Positions 15,818 through 26,556 are shown, counted from the stretch's first letter. The stretch is 64,000 nucleotides of DNA from Bacteroidota bacterium (GCA_025998875.1 AP024675.1:1-64000), one strand, 5' to 3'. Program-made: numbers and translations. Notes: generated from the sequence alone by a model not told the origin.

Positions 15818-16415
15818 GGCGCTTCTGTTCGTGGCGCCCGAACCGGTCTCTCTGGATCGTCTGCTCAGCGCCCTCGAGCCCGATTTTCCGGATCTGGATC
15901 CGGGGTCGCTACAGGCCGCCTGCCTGCGCCTGAACGCCTTGTACGCGCAGACGGGGCGTGTTTTCCGGATCCGTCCCCTTGCGGGAGGCTGGGAGTTGCG
16001 TACGGAGCCAGAGTTCGGTCCGCTGATCGAGCGCTTCCTGGCCGAGGATCGTCGGGTGAGCCTGAGCCCGGCCGCGATGGAGGTGCTGGCCATCATCGCC
16101 TACCGACAACCCATCACGCGCCCGGAGATCGAGGCCATCCGAGGTGCGGGCGCCGAGCATGCGCTGCGCAGGCTGCTGGAGCTGGACCTTATCCGCGTGG
16201 TGGGCCGCAAAACCGAAATCGGCCGGCCCCTGCTTTACGCCACCACGGATCGGTTTCTGGCCCATTTCGGTTTGCAGAGTCTGGACGATCTTCCGAAATT
16301 ACGAGAACTGGAATCCCTGCTCTCCGAGGAACATGCCCACGCAGCAGGCCAGACCGCACCGACGACCATGGCGGAAGACCTTTCCTCCGCCCCCTCTGCC
16401 GATTCCGGAGCTTAA
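15792..16415 (+). CDS. scpB: Segregation and condensation protein B
   Basis: A 207-residue protein with two winged-helix domains. It begins MYTLEQALEALLFVAPEPVSLDRL and has the conserved LSPAAMEVLAIIAYRQPITRPEIEAIRGA segment and the GRPLLYATTDRFLAHFGL motif. ScpB dimers bind ScpA and regulate SMC. The last 30 residues are a low-complexity Ala/Ser/Thr tail not needed for the fold. The start lies inside the 3' end of scpA. The pseudouridine synthase gene follows within 10 nt, a common arrangement in bacteria. Confidence 0.93.
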   Translation: MYTLEQALEALLFVAPEPVSLDRLLSALEPDFPDLDPGSLQAACLRLNALYAQTGRVFRIRPLAGGWELRTEPEFGPLIERFLAEDRRVSLSPAAMEVLAIIAYRQPITRPEIEAIRGAGAEHALRRLLELDLIRVVGRKTEIGRPLLYATTDRFLAHFGLQSLDDLPKLRELESLLSEEHAHAAGQTAPTTMAEDLSSAPSADSGA

Positions 16416-16422
16416 AGAGCCC

Positions 16423-17163
16423 ATGCGGCTCAATCGGTACCTGGCCCGGGTTGCGGGCATCGGGCGCCGGGAGGCAGAGAACTGGATCCGTCAAGGGCGC
16501 CTGCGGGTCAATGGAGAGCCCGTAACGCATCCGGCCCTCCGCCTCAAAGCCGGAGACCGCATCGAGATCGATGGTCGGCTTCTCGGATCGGAACCCCTGG
16601 TCTACGTACTGCTGCGCAAGCCGGCCGGCATCGCCCCGGAGGTGGTTATGGGGTCGGAAACAGAGCGAGGTCTTGTGCGCACGCACCTGGGCGTTCGGCT
16701 CCGGCCCCTGGGTTGGCTCGATCCGGAGGCGGCAGGGGCGCTGGTGCTGACCAATGACCCCGATTTGCTCGATGCCCTTCCGCCGGGGAAAGGCGGTCTC
16801 CTTTCCCTGTACCGGATCGAAAGCCGGAGTCCGATATCCCCCGATCAGGTGGCCCGCATCGCAGAGGGCCTCATAGATGGGGGCATGCGGCTGCGCCCGG
16901 AACGCGTCGAGCTGGTCGAGGCTTCGGGCCGTGTACTGGGACTGGAGTGGCGCCCGGAGGGACCCGGTCTGCTTATGCGTCTGCTGGCCGCCGCGGGTCT
17001 GGAGTCCTGCTCCATCGAGCGCCTCGCCTACGGAGGGCTGCGCGTGCATCGACTGCGCATGGGCCAGTGGCGCTACCTGTCCGAGGGGGAAATCCGCACC
17101 CTGCGCCGCCAGCTGGGCCTGCGGGCTCAGCCCTCCCTGTTCGTCCGGTGGCCTTCACAGTAG
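16423..17163 (+). CDS. RsuA/RluB-family rRNA pseudouridine synthase, divergent active-site motif
   Basis: A 246-residue protein with an N-terminal S4 RNA-binding domain (MRLNRYLARVAGIGRREAE) and a RluB/RsuA-type catalytic domain. The family's GRLDxxTxGL motif is present as GWLDPEAAGALVLTND: the catalytic Asp is kept, but Arg becomes Trp and TxGL becomes AAGA. It probably isomerises a uridine in 23S rRNA, but the altered motif leaves activity open. The ATG at 16423 starts the S4 domain exactly; AAAGAG lies about 7 nt upstream. An upstream in-frame ATG at 16333 inside scpB is less likely. Confidence 0.85.
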   Translation: MRLNRYLARVAGIGRREAENWIRQGRLRVNGEPVTHPALRLKAGDRIEIDGRLLGSEPLVYVLLRKPAGIAPEVVMGSETERGLVRTHLGVRLRPLGWLDPEAAGALVLTNDPDLLDALPPGKGGLLSLYRIESRSPISPDQVARIAEGLIDGGMRLRPERVELVEASGRVLGLEWRPEGPGLLMRLLAAAGLESCSIERLAYGGLRVHRLRMGQWRYLSEGEIRTLRRQLGLRAQPSLFVRWPSQ

Positions 17164-17174
17164 GGAACTCACCT

Positions 17175-18503
17175 ATGTGGATAGCGACCATGTTCATGAC
17201 GATCTCCCTGCTTACTCCCGTCGACAGCACCCTGCGGCCCCTGGAGCTGGAGGTCTACCGATTGCCCAACGGGCTTACGGTCATCCTCCATGAGGATCGA
17301 TCGGCTCCCATCGTGACCGTAGACGTGGTCTATCGTGTCGGATCGCGCGACGAGAACCCGGAGCGGACGGGATTTGCCCATCTCTTTGAGCACTTCATGT
17401 TCGAGGGATCCCCGAATGCGCCGGGCAACACCTTCGACCGGCTCCTGCAGGAAGCCGGCGGGGAGAACAACGCCTACACGACGCTGGATTACACGAACTA
17501 CTACGAGACCCTGCCGTCCCATCAGCTGGAGCTGGCCCTGTTCCTGGAGGCCGATCGCATGCGCATGCTCGACTTTTCCGAGGAAAATCTGGCCAACCAG
17601 CGCGCGGTCGTACAGGAGGAATACCGGCAGAGCTACCTCAACCGGCCCTACGGACAGGCCTATCTGCGTATATTGCCTCTGGCCTTTCGCGTGCATCCAT
17701 ACCGATGGCCTACGATCGGCATGACGCTCGATCACATCGCGCAGGCCACTCTGGATGAGGTCAAGGCGTTTTTCTTCCGCTACTACCGTCCCAACAACGC
17801 CGCGCTCATCATCGTCGGGGACATCGACCGGGAGCAGACCCGAAAGCTGGTAGCGCAGTATTTCGGCGATATCCCGCCGGGTCCTGAACCGGAGCGTCGC
17901 TATCCACCGGAGCCGGAGCAAGAGGAGGAGCGCACGGAGACGTTTCACGATCCGGCCTCTCCCCTGCCGGCCCTTTTTTATGCCTACAAGATCCCCGGCG
18001 TGAGGCATCCGGATTACCCCGCGCTGGAGTTTCTAAGCGAGCTCCTGGCCGGCGGGAAGAGCTCCCGGCTCTACCGCAGGCTGGTTTACGAAAAGCAGGT
18101 CGCCCTGAACGTGGGCGCCTACACGCTGGAGACCATCGATCCCGGCCTGCTCATCCTGCAGGTTATCGCCGCTCCCGGGGTGGGGCTCGAGGAGGTAATA
18201 CCCCTCTTGGAAGAGGAGCTGGCGCGGATCGGCAACCACCCTCCCTCCGAAGAGGAGCTGGAGCGGGTCCGCAACCGCTATGAGACCCAACTCTACCAAG
18301 CCCGGCAGACCACGCGGGGGAAAGCCGACGAGCTGGCCCGCACCTGGGCGCAGTTTGGCGACCCCGGTCTGGTCAACAGCCGACCCCTGGCCTATTTGCG
18401 CTTGCGTCCGGAGGACATCCAACGCGCAGCTCAGCGCTATCTGGTGCCCCAACAGCGCTCCGTGTTGCGTTATCTACCCGGATCACGGGGAGAAGAGCGA
18501 TGA
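17175..18503 (+). CDS. M16 family zinc metallopeptidase (active subunit)
   Basis: A 442-residue pitrilysin-type peptidase. The inverted zinc motif HLFEH is complete (His69, Glu72, His73), with the downstream Glu in the NQRAVVQEEYRQ helix. The C-terminal M16 domain is also recognisable (GGKSSRLYRRLVYEKQ). A short hydrophobic N-terminus (ATMFMTISLLTP) suggests export to the periplasm. The stop overlaps the start of the next M16 gene (ATGA), which lacks the zinc site. Such pairs form heterodimers in which one partner supplies catalysis and the other the substrate-binding residues. Confidence 0.92.
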   Translation: MWIATMFMTISLLTPVDSTLRPLELEVYRLPNGLTVILHEDRSAPIVTVDVVYRVGSRDENPERTGFAHLFEHFMFEGSPNAPGNTFDRLLQEAGGENNAYTTLDYTNYYETLPSHQLELALFLEADRMRMLDFSEENLANQRAVVQEEYRQSYLNRPYGQAYLRILPLAFRVHPYRWPTIGMTLDHIAQATLDEVKAFFFRYYRPNNAALIIVGDIDREQTRKLVAQYFGDIPPGPEPERRYPPEPEQEEERTETFHDPASPLPALFYAYKIPGVRHPDYPALEFLSELLAGGKSSRLYRRLVYEKQVALNVGAYTLETIDPGLLILQVIAAPGVGLEEVIPLLEEELARIGNHPPSEEELERVRNRYETQLYQARQTTRGKADELARTWAQFGDPGLVNSRPLAYLRLRPEDIQRAAQRYLVPQQRSVLRYLPGSRGEER

Positions 18504-19915
18504 GGCAACTGCTCTGGCTGGCCCTGCTGGGCCTGGTATATGGGGGATGTGTGCCACGAGGCCTCGAAAAACCGGAGTCGATCATGACCGCAAGCCGTAT
18601 ACCGGAGCCGGCCCCTCCACGGCCGGTCCGTTTTCCCGACATACACAGGCAGACACTGCCCAACGGGCTACGGCTGTATACGATCACCCAGCCCGAACAG
18701 CCCCTGGTGCACTTCCTGCTCACCTTCCGGGGGGGGCGCAGCGTGGAGGAGCCCGAGGGAGCGGCCGATCTGGTGGCGCAGCTGCTCACAGAGGGCACCC
18801 GACGGCGCTCTTCGACGGAGCTGGCCGATGCCATCGATCGCCTCGGAGCCGAGCTTTCCGCCTCGGCCGGCTGGGATGGCCTCTCCATCGAGGCCTCGGG
18901 CCTTGCCCGGTTTGCGGACCAGCTCATGGCGCTCATGGCCGAGGTCGCTCTGGAGGCGACCTTCCCGGAAGAAGAGCTCGAACGCATCCGAAGGGAGCGT
19001 CTGGGCCAGCTGGCCATCGCCCGCAACCAGACCCGGTTTCTGGCTTCGGTAGCCACCACGCGCCTGCTCTTCGGACCCGGCCATCCCTATAACCGGGTCA
19101 CCGATGAACGGGCCCTGCAGGCACTGCGACGCGAAGACCTGGTGGCCTATCACCGGCGCTGGTTCCGCCCGGACAACGCCTTTCTGATCGCCGCCGGCGA
19201 TATCCGGCCCGAAGAGGCGCGCGCGCTGGCCGAACGCTTCCTGGGTTCCTGGAGCGCACCCCCGGATCCCCTTGCCGATCCCGCTATGCCCGAAAGTTCC
19301 CCCCGCCCCGGGTTGTACCTCATTGACCGACCCGGAGCCGTGCAATCCACCGTACGCGCCGCCTGTCGGCTCATCCCGGCCTCGCATCCGGACTACTTGG
19401 CCCTGCAGGTACTCAACACCCTGCTGGGCGGTTATTTCGGTTCGCGCCTGAACATGAACCTGCGCGAAACCCGGGGGTACACCTATGGAGCGGGCAGCTT
19501 TGTTGACGCCCGCCGATGGGATGGCCTCTGGGTCGCCTCTGCCGACGTGCGCACCGAGGTCACGGATTCCGCGCTGGCGGAGATCCTCCATGAGGTCCGG
19601 CGTATTCGCTCAGAGCCCATCCCGATCGAAGAGCATCGGAACGTGATCAACTACCTGGCCGGCTCGTTTGTGATGGATCTGGAAACCCCGACCCAGATCG
19701 CCCGCCTGGTCCAGGAACAGCTACTACGCCAGTTGCCGGAGGACTTCTTCGTCCGCTATCGGGATCGGGTGCTACAGATGAGCCCCCAAGAGCTGCAGCG
19801 CGTGGCCCGGATCCACCTGGATCCGGATCGCCTGCTGCTCATCGTCGCCGGAGACCGGGAACGCCTTCGCCCTCTTCTGGAACGCATAGGACCGGTCGAG
19901 GAGGTGGATTTCTAG
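18500..19915 (+). CDS. M16 family peptidase-like lipoprotein (inactive partner)
   Basis: A 471-residue M16 protein with a lipoprotein-type signal (LGLVYGGC, Cys17). Where the zinc motif should be, the sequence reads EGAADLVAQLLTEG, with none of the His or Glu ligands, so it cannot be a metallopeptidase by itself. The C-terminal domain keeps the substrate-clamping residues in SRLNMNLRETRGYTYGA. It overlaps the active M16 gene by 4 nt, so the two are made together. The anchor would hold the heterodimer on a membrane facing the periplasm. Confidence 0.92.
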   Translation: MRQLLWLALLGLVYGGCVPRGLEKPESIMTASRIPEPAPPRPVRFPDIHRQTLPNGLRLYTITQPEQPLVHFLLTFRGGRSVEEPEGAADLVAQLLTEGTRRRSSTELADAIDRLGAELSASAGWDGLSIEASGLARFADQLMALMAEVALEATFPEEELERIRRERLGQLAIARNQTRFLASVATTRLLFGPGHPYNRVTDERALQALRREDLVAYHRRWFRPDNAFLIAAGDIRPEEARALAERFLGSWSAPPDPLADPAMPESSPRPGLYLIDRPGAVQSTVRAACRLIPASHPDYLALQVLNTLLGGYFGSRLNMNLRETRGYTYGAGSFVDARRWDGLWVASADVRTEVTDSALAEILHEVRRIRSEPIPIEEHRNVINYLAGSFVMDLETPTQIARLVQEQLLRQLPEDFFVRYRDRVLQMSPQELQRVARIHLDPDRLLLIVAGDRERLRPLLERIGPVEEVDF

Positions 19916-19917
19916 AG

Positions 19918-20796
19918 ATGATCGAGAGCATGACGGGATTCGGCCGCGGCGAGGCCTCCGAAAACGGGCTGAGCGCGGTCGTGGAGATGCGTTCCCTTAA
20001 CAGCCGCTTCTGCGAGGTGCAACTGCGCCTGCCCCGGAGCCTGTCCCACTACGAGGCCGAGTTCCGGGAATGGGTTCGTCGGGAACTCAACCGGGGCAAG
20101 ATCACCGTAAGCGTCGAGGTGCGCCGGGACGAGCTCCCCCAGGTGCCCCTGGTCATCGATGAGCAGGCAGCCCGTTCCGTGTACGCGATCCTGGAACGCC
20201 TCCGCAGCGTATGCGGTATTGCCGATCCGGTCCGCCTGGAACACGTACTCCAGTTCCGGGAGGTCTTCACCCCCACGGAGGAGAACGAGGCCCTGGAGCA
20301 GCAGTGGGAGCTGGTGCGCCGCGCCGCCCAGGAGGCCATGGAGGCGTTACGCGCCATGCGACGCCGGGAAGGTCAGGTGCTTCTGGAGGACCTGCGAACG
20401 CGCCTGCAGAGCATCCTCGCCCATCTGGAGCAGATCGAGGCCCGGAGCCGGGAGCGGATATACGAATACCGGGACAAGCTCAGGCAACGGGTCCGGGAGC
20501 TGCTCGCCGAGGAGCACATCGATCCGAACCGGCTGGAGCTGGAAATCGTGCTCCTGGCCGATAAGATGGACATCACCGAAGAGTGCGTGCGCCTGCGCAG
20601 CCACTGCCGCTTTTTCTCTGAAGCCCTGGAGGACACCGAGCCGGCGGGCCGTCGGCTCAACTTTCTGTTGCAGGAGATGAACCGCGAGGCCAACACGATC
20701 GGCGCCAAGGCCATGGACGCGGCGATCTCCCAGCAGGTGGTGGCCATTAAGGAGGAATTGGAGCGCATCCGCGAACAGGTGCAGAACATCGAATGA
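19918..20796 (+). CDS. yicC: YicC family endoribonuclease
   Basis: A 292-residue protein starting with the family signature MIESMTGFGRGE and containing NSRFCEVQLRLPR, and ending with the DUF1732 part (KMDITEECVRLRSHCRFF, GRRLNFLLQEMNREANTIGAK). YicC proteins are hexameric endoribonucleases involved in small-RNA turnover. The gene is just 2 nt past the preceding M16 stop and overlaps gmk by 4 nt, the same yicC-gmk-rpoZ order seen in many bacteria. Confidence 0.93.
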   Translation: MIESMTGFGRGEASENGLSAVVEMRSLNSRFCEVQLRLPRSLSHYEAEFREWVRRELNRGKITVSVEVRRDELPQVPLVIDEQAARSVYAILERLRSVCGIADPVRLEHVLQFREVFTPTEENEALEQQWELVRRAAQEAMEALRAMRRREGQVLLEDLRTRLQSILAHLEQIEARSRERIYEYRDKLRQRVRELLAEEHIDPNRLELEIVLLADKMDITEECVRLRSHCRFFSEALEDTEPAGRRLNFLLQEMNREANTIGAKAMDAAISQQVVAIKEELERIREQVQNIE

Positions 20797-21377
20797 GGGG
20801 CCGACTGATCATCCTCACCGCTCCCAGCGGGGCGGGCAAAAGCACAATCGCCCGCGCGCTCCGCGAGCGGTTTCCCGAACTCGTCTTCTCCGTATCCGCC
20901 ACCACCCGTCCCCCCCGGCCCGGCGAGCAGAACGGGCGCGACTACGTCTTCCTGTCCGAAGAGGAATTCCGACGCTGGATCGAGGAGGGCAAACTGATCG
21001 AATACGAGGAAGTCTACCCGGGCCGTTTCTACGGCACCCCGCGTGAGCCCCTGGAGCGCGCCCTACAGGCCGGTCAGACCGTGTTGCTGGATGTGGACGT
21101 ACAGGGTGCCCGCCACCTGAAGAGCCTCTACGGGGATCGGGCGCTGGCCATCTTCATCGCCCCGCCTGATCTGCAGGAGCTGGCCCGACGGCTTCGAGCG
21201 CGCGGTACGGAAACAGAGGAAAGCCTGCGCACCCGACTGGAGCGCGCCCGCATGGAGATGGCCGCCTCCGGAGCATTTGATCTTACCATAGTCAATGCCG
21301 ACCTTTGTCAGGCTATCGAGGAAACCGCCCGCGCCGTGGCCGCGTTTATGCAAAAGCCCATTTTCGAACAGCAATGA
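20793..21377 (+). CDS. gmk: Guanylate kinase
   Basis: A 194-residue kinase with the P-loop APSGAGKST near residue 10, the GMP-binding SATTRPPRPGEQNGRDY segment, and VLLDVDVQGARHLK. It phosphorylates GMP to GDP and so also feeds the (p)ppGpp and GTP pools. The start overlaps the yicC stop by 4 nt (ATGA). Length and motif order are typical. Confidence 0.95.
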   Translation: MRGRLIILTAPSGAGKSTIARALRERFPELVFSVSATTRPPRPGEQNGRDYVFLSEEEFRRWIEEGKLIEYEEVYPGRFYGTPREPLERALQAGQTVLLDVDVQGARHLKSLYGDRALAIFIAPPDLQELARRLRARGTETEESLRTRLERARMEMAASGAFDLTIVNADLCQAIEETARAVAAFMQKPIFEQQ

Positions 21378-21387
21378 GGGTGTGCTT

Positions 21388-21744
21388 ATGCCGCTGAAAA
21401 CCGTCGATCCTGTGGACTTTGAAAAGGAAACGGGCAACCTGTATCTGTCCATCGTGATCATGGCCAAACGCGCCCGCCAGATCGCTGCCAACCTCAAAGC
21501 GGAGCTGGATGCGCGGCTGAAGCAGTTCGAGATGGAAACCGCATCGGTCGGAGTGGAGGCGGACGAAGAACGTCCGGAGTTCAACGAAGAACAGGCCCGG
21601 GTGAGCCTGGAGTTCGAGCTTATGCCCAAACCCACGCAGTTGGCCATGGAAGAGATGCTGCGCGGGGAGATCTACTTCCGCATGCCCGAGCGCGGCGGGG
21701 AACGCCCCCTGCTGCTGAGCGAAGAGGAAGAGTCGCTATCCTGA
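21388..21744 (+). CDS. rpoZ: RNA polymerase omega subunit
   Basis: A 118-residue protein with the Bacteroidota-type omega pattern: ETGNLYLSIVIMAKRARQIAANLKAELDARL, matching the helix that wraps the beta-prime C-terminus, followed by an acidic linker and a PTQLAMEEMLRGEIYFRMPE tail found in this phylum. Omega assists assembly of RNA polymerase and forms part of the ppGpp site. The position between gmk and coaBC is the usual one. The start ATG (21388) has GAGGG about 10 nt upstream. Confidence 0.85.
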   Translation: MPLKTVDPVDFEKETGNLYLSIVIMAKRARQIAANLKAELDARLKQFEMETASVGVEADEERPEFNEEQARVSLEFELMPKPTQLAMEEMLRGEIYFRMPERGGERPLLLSEEEESLS

Positions 21745-21751
21745 AGCCATA

Positions 21752-22966
21752 ATGCCCGATCTGGAACGGGTCGTCCTGGGGGTCACAGGGGGCATTGCGG
21801 CCTACAAGGCGGCCGAGTTGATCCGGCTGTGCAAACAACACGGCGCCCAGGTCCGGGTGCTTATGACCTCCACGGCGACCCGCTTTATCTCCCCGCTTAC
21901 GCTGGGCACCCTGGCCGAATCCGAGGTGCTGATAGATCTTTTTCCCGCCTCAGAAACAGGCCTATCGGGATCCTGGACACAGCATGTGCACCTGGGGCGG
22001 TGGGCCCAGCTGATCACCATCGCCCCCCTTACCGCCACCACGGCGGCCCGCTTGGCCTGGGGGATGGCCGACGACATGCTCACGGCCACCGTGCTCTCGG
22101 CCCGCTGTCCGGTGCTGCTCTGCCCGGCCATGGACGAGGACATGTACCGACATCCGGCCACACAGGCCAACCTGGAGCGCCTGCGCGGCTACGGCTATTA
22201 CGTGCTGGAGCCGGAATACGGCCCGCTGGCCAGTGGCCTTATCGGATGGGGTCGATTGCCCGAGCCGGAGACCATCTTCGCCCGCATGCTCGAGCTGGTG
22301 CGCGGTGATCCCCGCTGGCAGGGTCGGAAGGTGCTCGTGACCGCGGGCCCCACGATCGAGCCCATCGACGCGGTGCGCTTTATCAGCAACTTCTCCAGCG
22401 GCAAAATGGGGTTCGCCCTGGCGGAACAGGCCGCCCAGCGCGGCGCCCGGGTGGTGCTCATTACGGGGCCAGTCCAATTGCCCACCCCGGCCGGCGTAGA
22501 GCGGGTAGATGTGCGCACCGCCGAGGAGATGTTTCGGCTCGTCCAGGCCCGCTCCCCCGAGGCGGACGTGGTGATCATGTCCGCCGCCGTGGCCGATTTT
22601 ACCCCCCTGCAAACCGAGCGCGGCAAAATCAAAAAAAGCCGCTACAGCCGCGGCCTGACGCTCCGGCTGCGTCCAACCCCGGACATCCTGGCCTGGCTGG
22701 GCGAACACAGGCGACCCGAACAGCGGCTCATCGGCTTTGCGCTGGAGACGGAAAACGGGGAATCCTACGCCCTGGAAAAACTGCACAACAAGCACCTGGA
22801 TGCGATCGTGCTCAACAATCCCAACGAACCCGGGGCCGGTTTCGGGCACGACACCAATCGGGTCACGGTTTTCTTCGCCACTGGAGAGGCCGTGCATCTG
22901 CCGCTGCAGAGCAAGCACCGGATCGCCGATCACCTGCTTGATCTCATCGCCGACCGACTCCTATAG
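21752..22966 (+). CDS. coaBC: Bifunctional phosphopantothenoylcysteine decarboxylase / phosphopantothenate-cysteine ligase
   Basis: A 404-residue fusion. The N-terminal CoaC flavoprotein ([43 protein letters not shown], the Bacteroidota form of the PXMNxxMW motif) decarboxylates. The C-terminal CoaB part ([25 protein letters not shown]; the KIKK lysine region; [11 protein letters not shown]) joins cysteine to 4'-phosphopantothenate. Together they perform two steps of coenzyme A synthesis. It is the last gene of the M16-yicC-gmk-rpoZ run, only 7 nt after rpoZ. Confidence 0.95.
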   Translation: MPDLERVVLGVTGGIAAYKAAELIRLCKQHGAQVRVLMTSTATRFISPLTLGTLAESEVLIDLFPASETGLSGSWTQHVHLGRWAQLITIAPLTATTAARLAWGMADDMLTATVLSARCPVLLCPAMDEDMYRHPATQANLERLRGYGYYVLEPEYGPLASGLIGWGRLPEPETIFARMLELVRGDPRWQGRKVLVTAGPTIEPIDAVRFISNFSSGKMGFALAEQAAQRGARVVLITGPVQLPTPAGVERVDVRTAEEMFRLVQARSPEADVVIMSAAVADFTPLQTERGKIKKSRYSRGLTLRLRPTPDILAWLGEHRRPEQRLIGFALETENGESYALEKLHNKHLDAIVLNNPNEPGAGFGHDTNRVTVFFATGEAVHLPLQSKHRIADHLLDLIADRLL

Positions 22967-23199
22967 AAGCGCCCCTCTTTCCTGAGCGGAGGAACAGACC
23001 GCCGAACACCACCTTTGCCCCCCGCGCCCTGCACGTCCCTTTCCCCCTGAGGCGGTCCGCTCCGGGCCCCGACAGGGGCGCAAGCTTTCCGATACATGAA
23101 GCCGGCAACGGGACCCATCGGCGGAGAGGTTGCCTCTCCGGTTTGGCGACCTTCGGGGGTCCCGCTTTTCAGCGACCGCCCCTCGGGGCTGCCTGCAAC
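22967..23199. other. coaBC-groL convergent gap, no gene seen
   Basis: No supported reading frame. A short hairpin GGAGAGG-TTG-CCTCTCC (about 23124-23140) and a second GACC/GGTC pairing just after it suggest some RNA structure, but no known family was recognised. Confidence 0.4.
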
Positions 23200-23229
23200 A
23201 AAAAACCCCCGCCCCGAGGGGCGGGGGTT
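23200..23229 (-). terminator. Rho-independent terminator of groL
   Basis: On the minus strand: a 10-bp stem CCCCCGCCCC/GGGGCGGGGG with a TC loop followed by six Ts, 20 nt past the groL stop. Confidence 0.9.
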
Positions 23230-23249
23230 GGGAGATCGCGATCCGGTGA

Positions 23250-24875
<1,626 letters not shown>

Positions 24876-24903
24876 TTATCCTCCTTCTTTTTTTGTTTTT
24901 TTC

Positions 24904-25212
24904 TTACTTCTCGATGATACCGAAGATATCCGATTCGCGCATGATCAGATACTCTTCCCCGTCGATCGTGACCTCGGTGCCGGCGTATTTGCCATAGAGC
25001 ACCTCATCGCCCACCTTGACCGTCATCTCGATCTTGACCCCGTTTTCGATCTTGCCGGGCCCGACAGCCACGACCGTACCCCGCTGGGGTTTCTCCTTGG
25101 CCGTATCCGGGATCACAAGCCCGCTCTTGGTCACCTCCTCCGGAGGAGCCGGCTTGACGATGACCCGATCAGCGAGTGGACGAATGGCGATCTTCTCCGC
25201 AACGGCAGCCAT
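24904..25212 (-). CDS. groES: Co-chaperonin GroES
   Basis: A 102-residue Hsp10 with [17 protein letters not shown], the mobile-loop region [18 protein letters not shown], and [23 protein letters not shown]. It caps the GroEL ring. The ATG at 25212 has AAGGAGGG 8 nt upstream; the open frame continues 11 codons upstream without support. Upstream there is no CIRCE element (TTAGCACTC-N9-GAGTGCTAA), so HrcA control is not indicated. Confidence 0.96.
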   Translation of the reverse strand: MAAVAEKIAIRPLADRVIVKPAPPEEVTKSGLVIPDTAKEKPQRGTVVAVGPGKIENGVKIEMTVKVGDEVLYGKYAGTEVTIDGEEYLIMRESDIFGIIEK

Positions 25213-25331
25213 ATGTGTACCCTCCTTTTTGGTGTTTGTATTCACCTTCGCTTGCGGGACGCCGTGCCATTTAGTAAAAAACGTGCCAGATCCCCCTGGC
25301 CTGCCGGATTTGGCAGAGCTCTACCGAAATT

Positions 25332-25349
25332 TGTCAGGGCGATCTGACA
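25332..25349. promoter_or_regulatory. TGTCAG-N6-CTGACA inverted repeat upstream of groES
   Basis: Perfect 6-bp arms 120 nt upstream of groES, close to an AGAGCTCT palindrome (about 25317-25324). It is a candidate operator in the groES/tRNA-Val divergent gap; the regulator is unknown. Confidence 0.3.
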
Positions 25350-25397
25350 GCCCTTCCCCACCGCGCGCATAACCTGTCCGAGAGCAACGGTCGGAGC

Positions 25398-25429
25398 TTG
25401 ACAGCCCCTCCGGCGCGGATCTATCTTTG
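25398..25429 (+). promoter_or_regulatory. Promoter of tRNA-Val
   Basis: TTGACA, 18 nt, then TATCTTTG, ending 9 nt before the tRNA 5' end. It matches the tRNA-fMet promoter in both boxes. Confidence 0.7.
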
Positions 25430-25438
25430 GCCCTTGCT

Positions 25439-25513
25439 GGGCCGTTAGCTCAGGTGGTCTAGAGCGCTACCTTGACACGGTAGAGGTCAGTGGTTCGACT
25501 CCACTACGGCCCA
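25439..25513 (+). tRNA. tRNA-Val (GAC)
   Basis: Acceptor GGGCCGT/ACGGCCC, anticodon arm CTACC-TTGACAC-GGTAG with anticodon GAC, T-arm with GGTTCGACTCC. Length 75 nt; the discriminator A is followed by CAAC, so CCA is not encoded. Confidence 0.95.
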
Positions 25514-25519
25514 CAACTA

Positions 25520-25547
25520 AGCCCGACGCCGCTGTCGGGCTTTTTTT
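25520..25547 (+). terminator. Rho-independent terminator of tRNA-Val
   Basis: An 8-bp stem AGCCCGAC/GTCGGGCT with a 6-nt loop and seven Ts. Confidence 0.88.
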
Positions 25548-25554
25548 AGGGCTC

Positions 25555-26556
25555 TCAGGGAATCCACACCACCCCGTCCGGTTCCGGTCCCGTCCGGTAG
25601 CTGGCGATCAGGCGCAGGGCGATCAGATCCAGCACATGGATGCGGTCGGCGTAGCTGGCCGCCACGAGGGCGTATCGGCCCTCGGGGGAGGGCGCGATAC
25701 CGATCGGCACCGGGCTGCGCCCGAAGCGGGAGCCGAAGAGGCGATCTTCCGGCACATCGGCTTCCGGAGGGGGAATCGGAATCCGGCCCAGCAGGCGACG
25801 GGAGGCGGCCTCGAAAACGGCCACATCCCCGCTTGCGGCGCAGGAGACGAGCGCCAGCGTTCCGTCAGGGGTAAAGGCAACCCGTATCGGAAAGGCCGGG
25901 CAGGACAGGGAATCGAGCGGGCGCAGGTGCTCGGCATCCAGAATTGTGATCGTGTTGGCCGCGCGGTTGCTCACCCAGAGCTCCCGTGTTCCCGGCCGCA
26001 GGGCGATTCCCTCCGCCCCCGCCCCGGTTGGGATCTGTTGCACCCTTTCTGTATCCAGATCCAGCGCGCTCACAGAGCCGGATCCGATGTTGGCCGTAAA
26101 GGCGCGCCTTCCCTCCGGCCAGGCGACCACCATGTGCGAGACCCGGGCTTCCGTGGGCAGTGCCTTCTGGATCCGGCCCTCCTGGAGAGAGAGGACAAGC
26201 AACCGGGCCTGCGCTTCGGCCGTCACCAGCACCGTGTCCCCTCGCCACCAGGCCAGCCCATGGGGTCGGCTGTAGGAGCCGAGGGGAACGTAGCGAACCG
26301 GCTCCCTCCCCTCCAGATCCAGCACCGCCAGCGCCGATCCCGGCCGCGTGGACGTGCCGTAGAGGGAAACCACGGCCCGACGTCCATCCGGGGAGAGGAG
26401 CACCTCATGCGGTCCTTCGCCCACGATCCAGCGCGCCTCCAGGGCGCCTGTGCGCAGGTTGATCTTCCAGACCGTGCCGTCGGACTTGTTGAGCACCAGG
26501 GCTGAACCGGAAGGCTCCTGCAGAAGGAGCAGGGCGGCCAGCAACGGGATCCCCAT
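25555..26556 (-). CDS. YncE-like beta-propeller protein, exported
   Basis: A 333-residue protein with a short hydrophobic leader (MGIPLLAALLLLQEPSGS) and about seven repeated blades of the surface-layer/YncE type, for example VLNKSDGTVWKINLRTG, VLLSPDGRRAVVS, VSNRAANTITILD and VAFTPDGTLALVS. Such propellers bind ligands or proteins in the periplasm or at the surface; no enzyme motif is visible. An AGGAGAAG site precedes the ATG. It lies downstream of the TonB receptor on the same strand, separated by a terminator, so it is probably expressed separately. Confidence 0.8.
   Translation of the reverse strand: MGIPLLAALLLLQEPSGSALVLNKSDGTVWKINLRTGALEARWIVGEGPHEVLLSPDGRRAVVSLYGTSTRPGSALAVLDLEGREPVRYVPLGSYSRPHGLAWWRGDTVLVTAEAQARLLVLSLQEGRIQKALPTEARVSHMVVAWPEGRRAFTANIGSGSVSALDLDTERVQQIPTGAGAEGIALRPGTRELWVSNRAANTITILDAEHLRPLDSLSCPAFPIRVAFTPDGTLALVSCAASGDVAVFEAASRRLLGRIPIPPPEADVPEDRLFGSRFGRSPVPIGIAPSPEGRYALVAASYADRIHVLDLIALRLIASYRTGPEPDGVVWIP

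Noticed and set aside
25274-25288. TGGCACG-N4-TTAC resembling a sigma-54 promoter upstream of groES
   Set aside because: The essential GC of the -12 element is missing, and no enhancer-binding protein or site is near.
25246-25438. CIRCE element for HrcA
   Set aside because: No TTAGCACTC/GAGTGCTAA pair or close variant is present on either strand.
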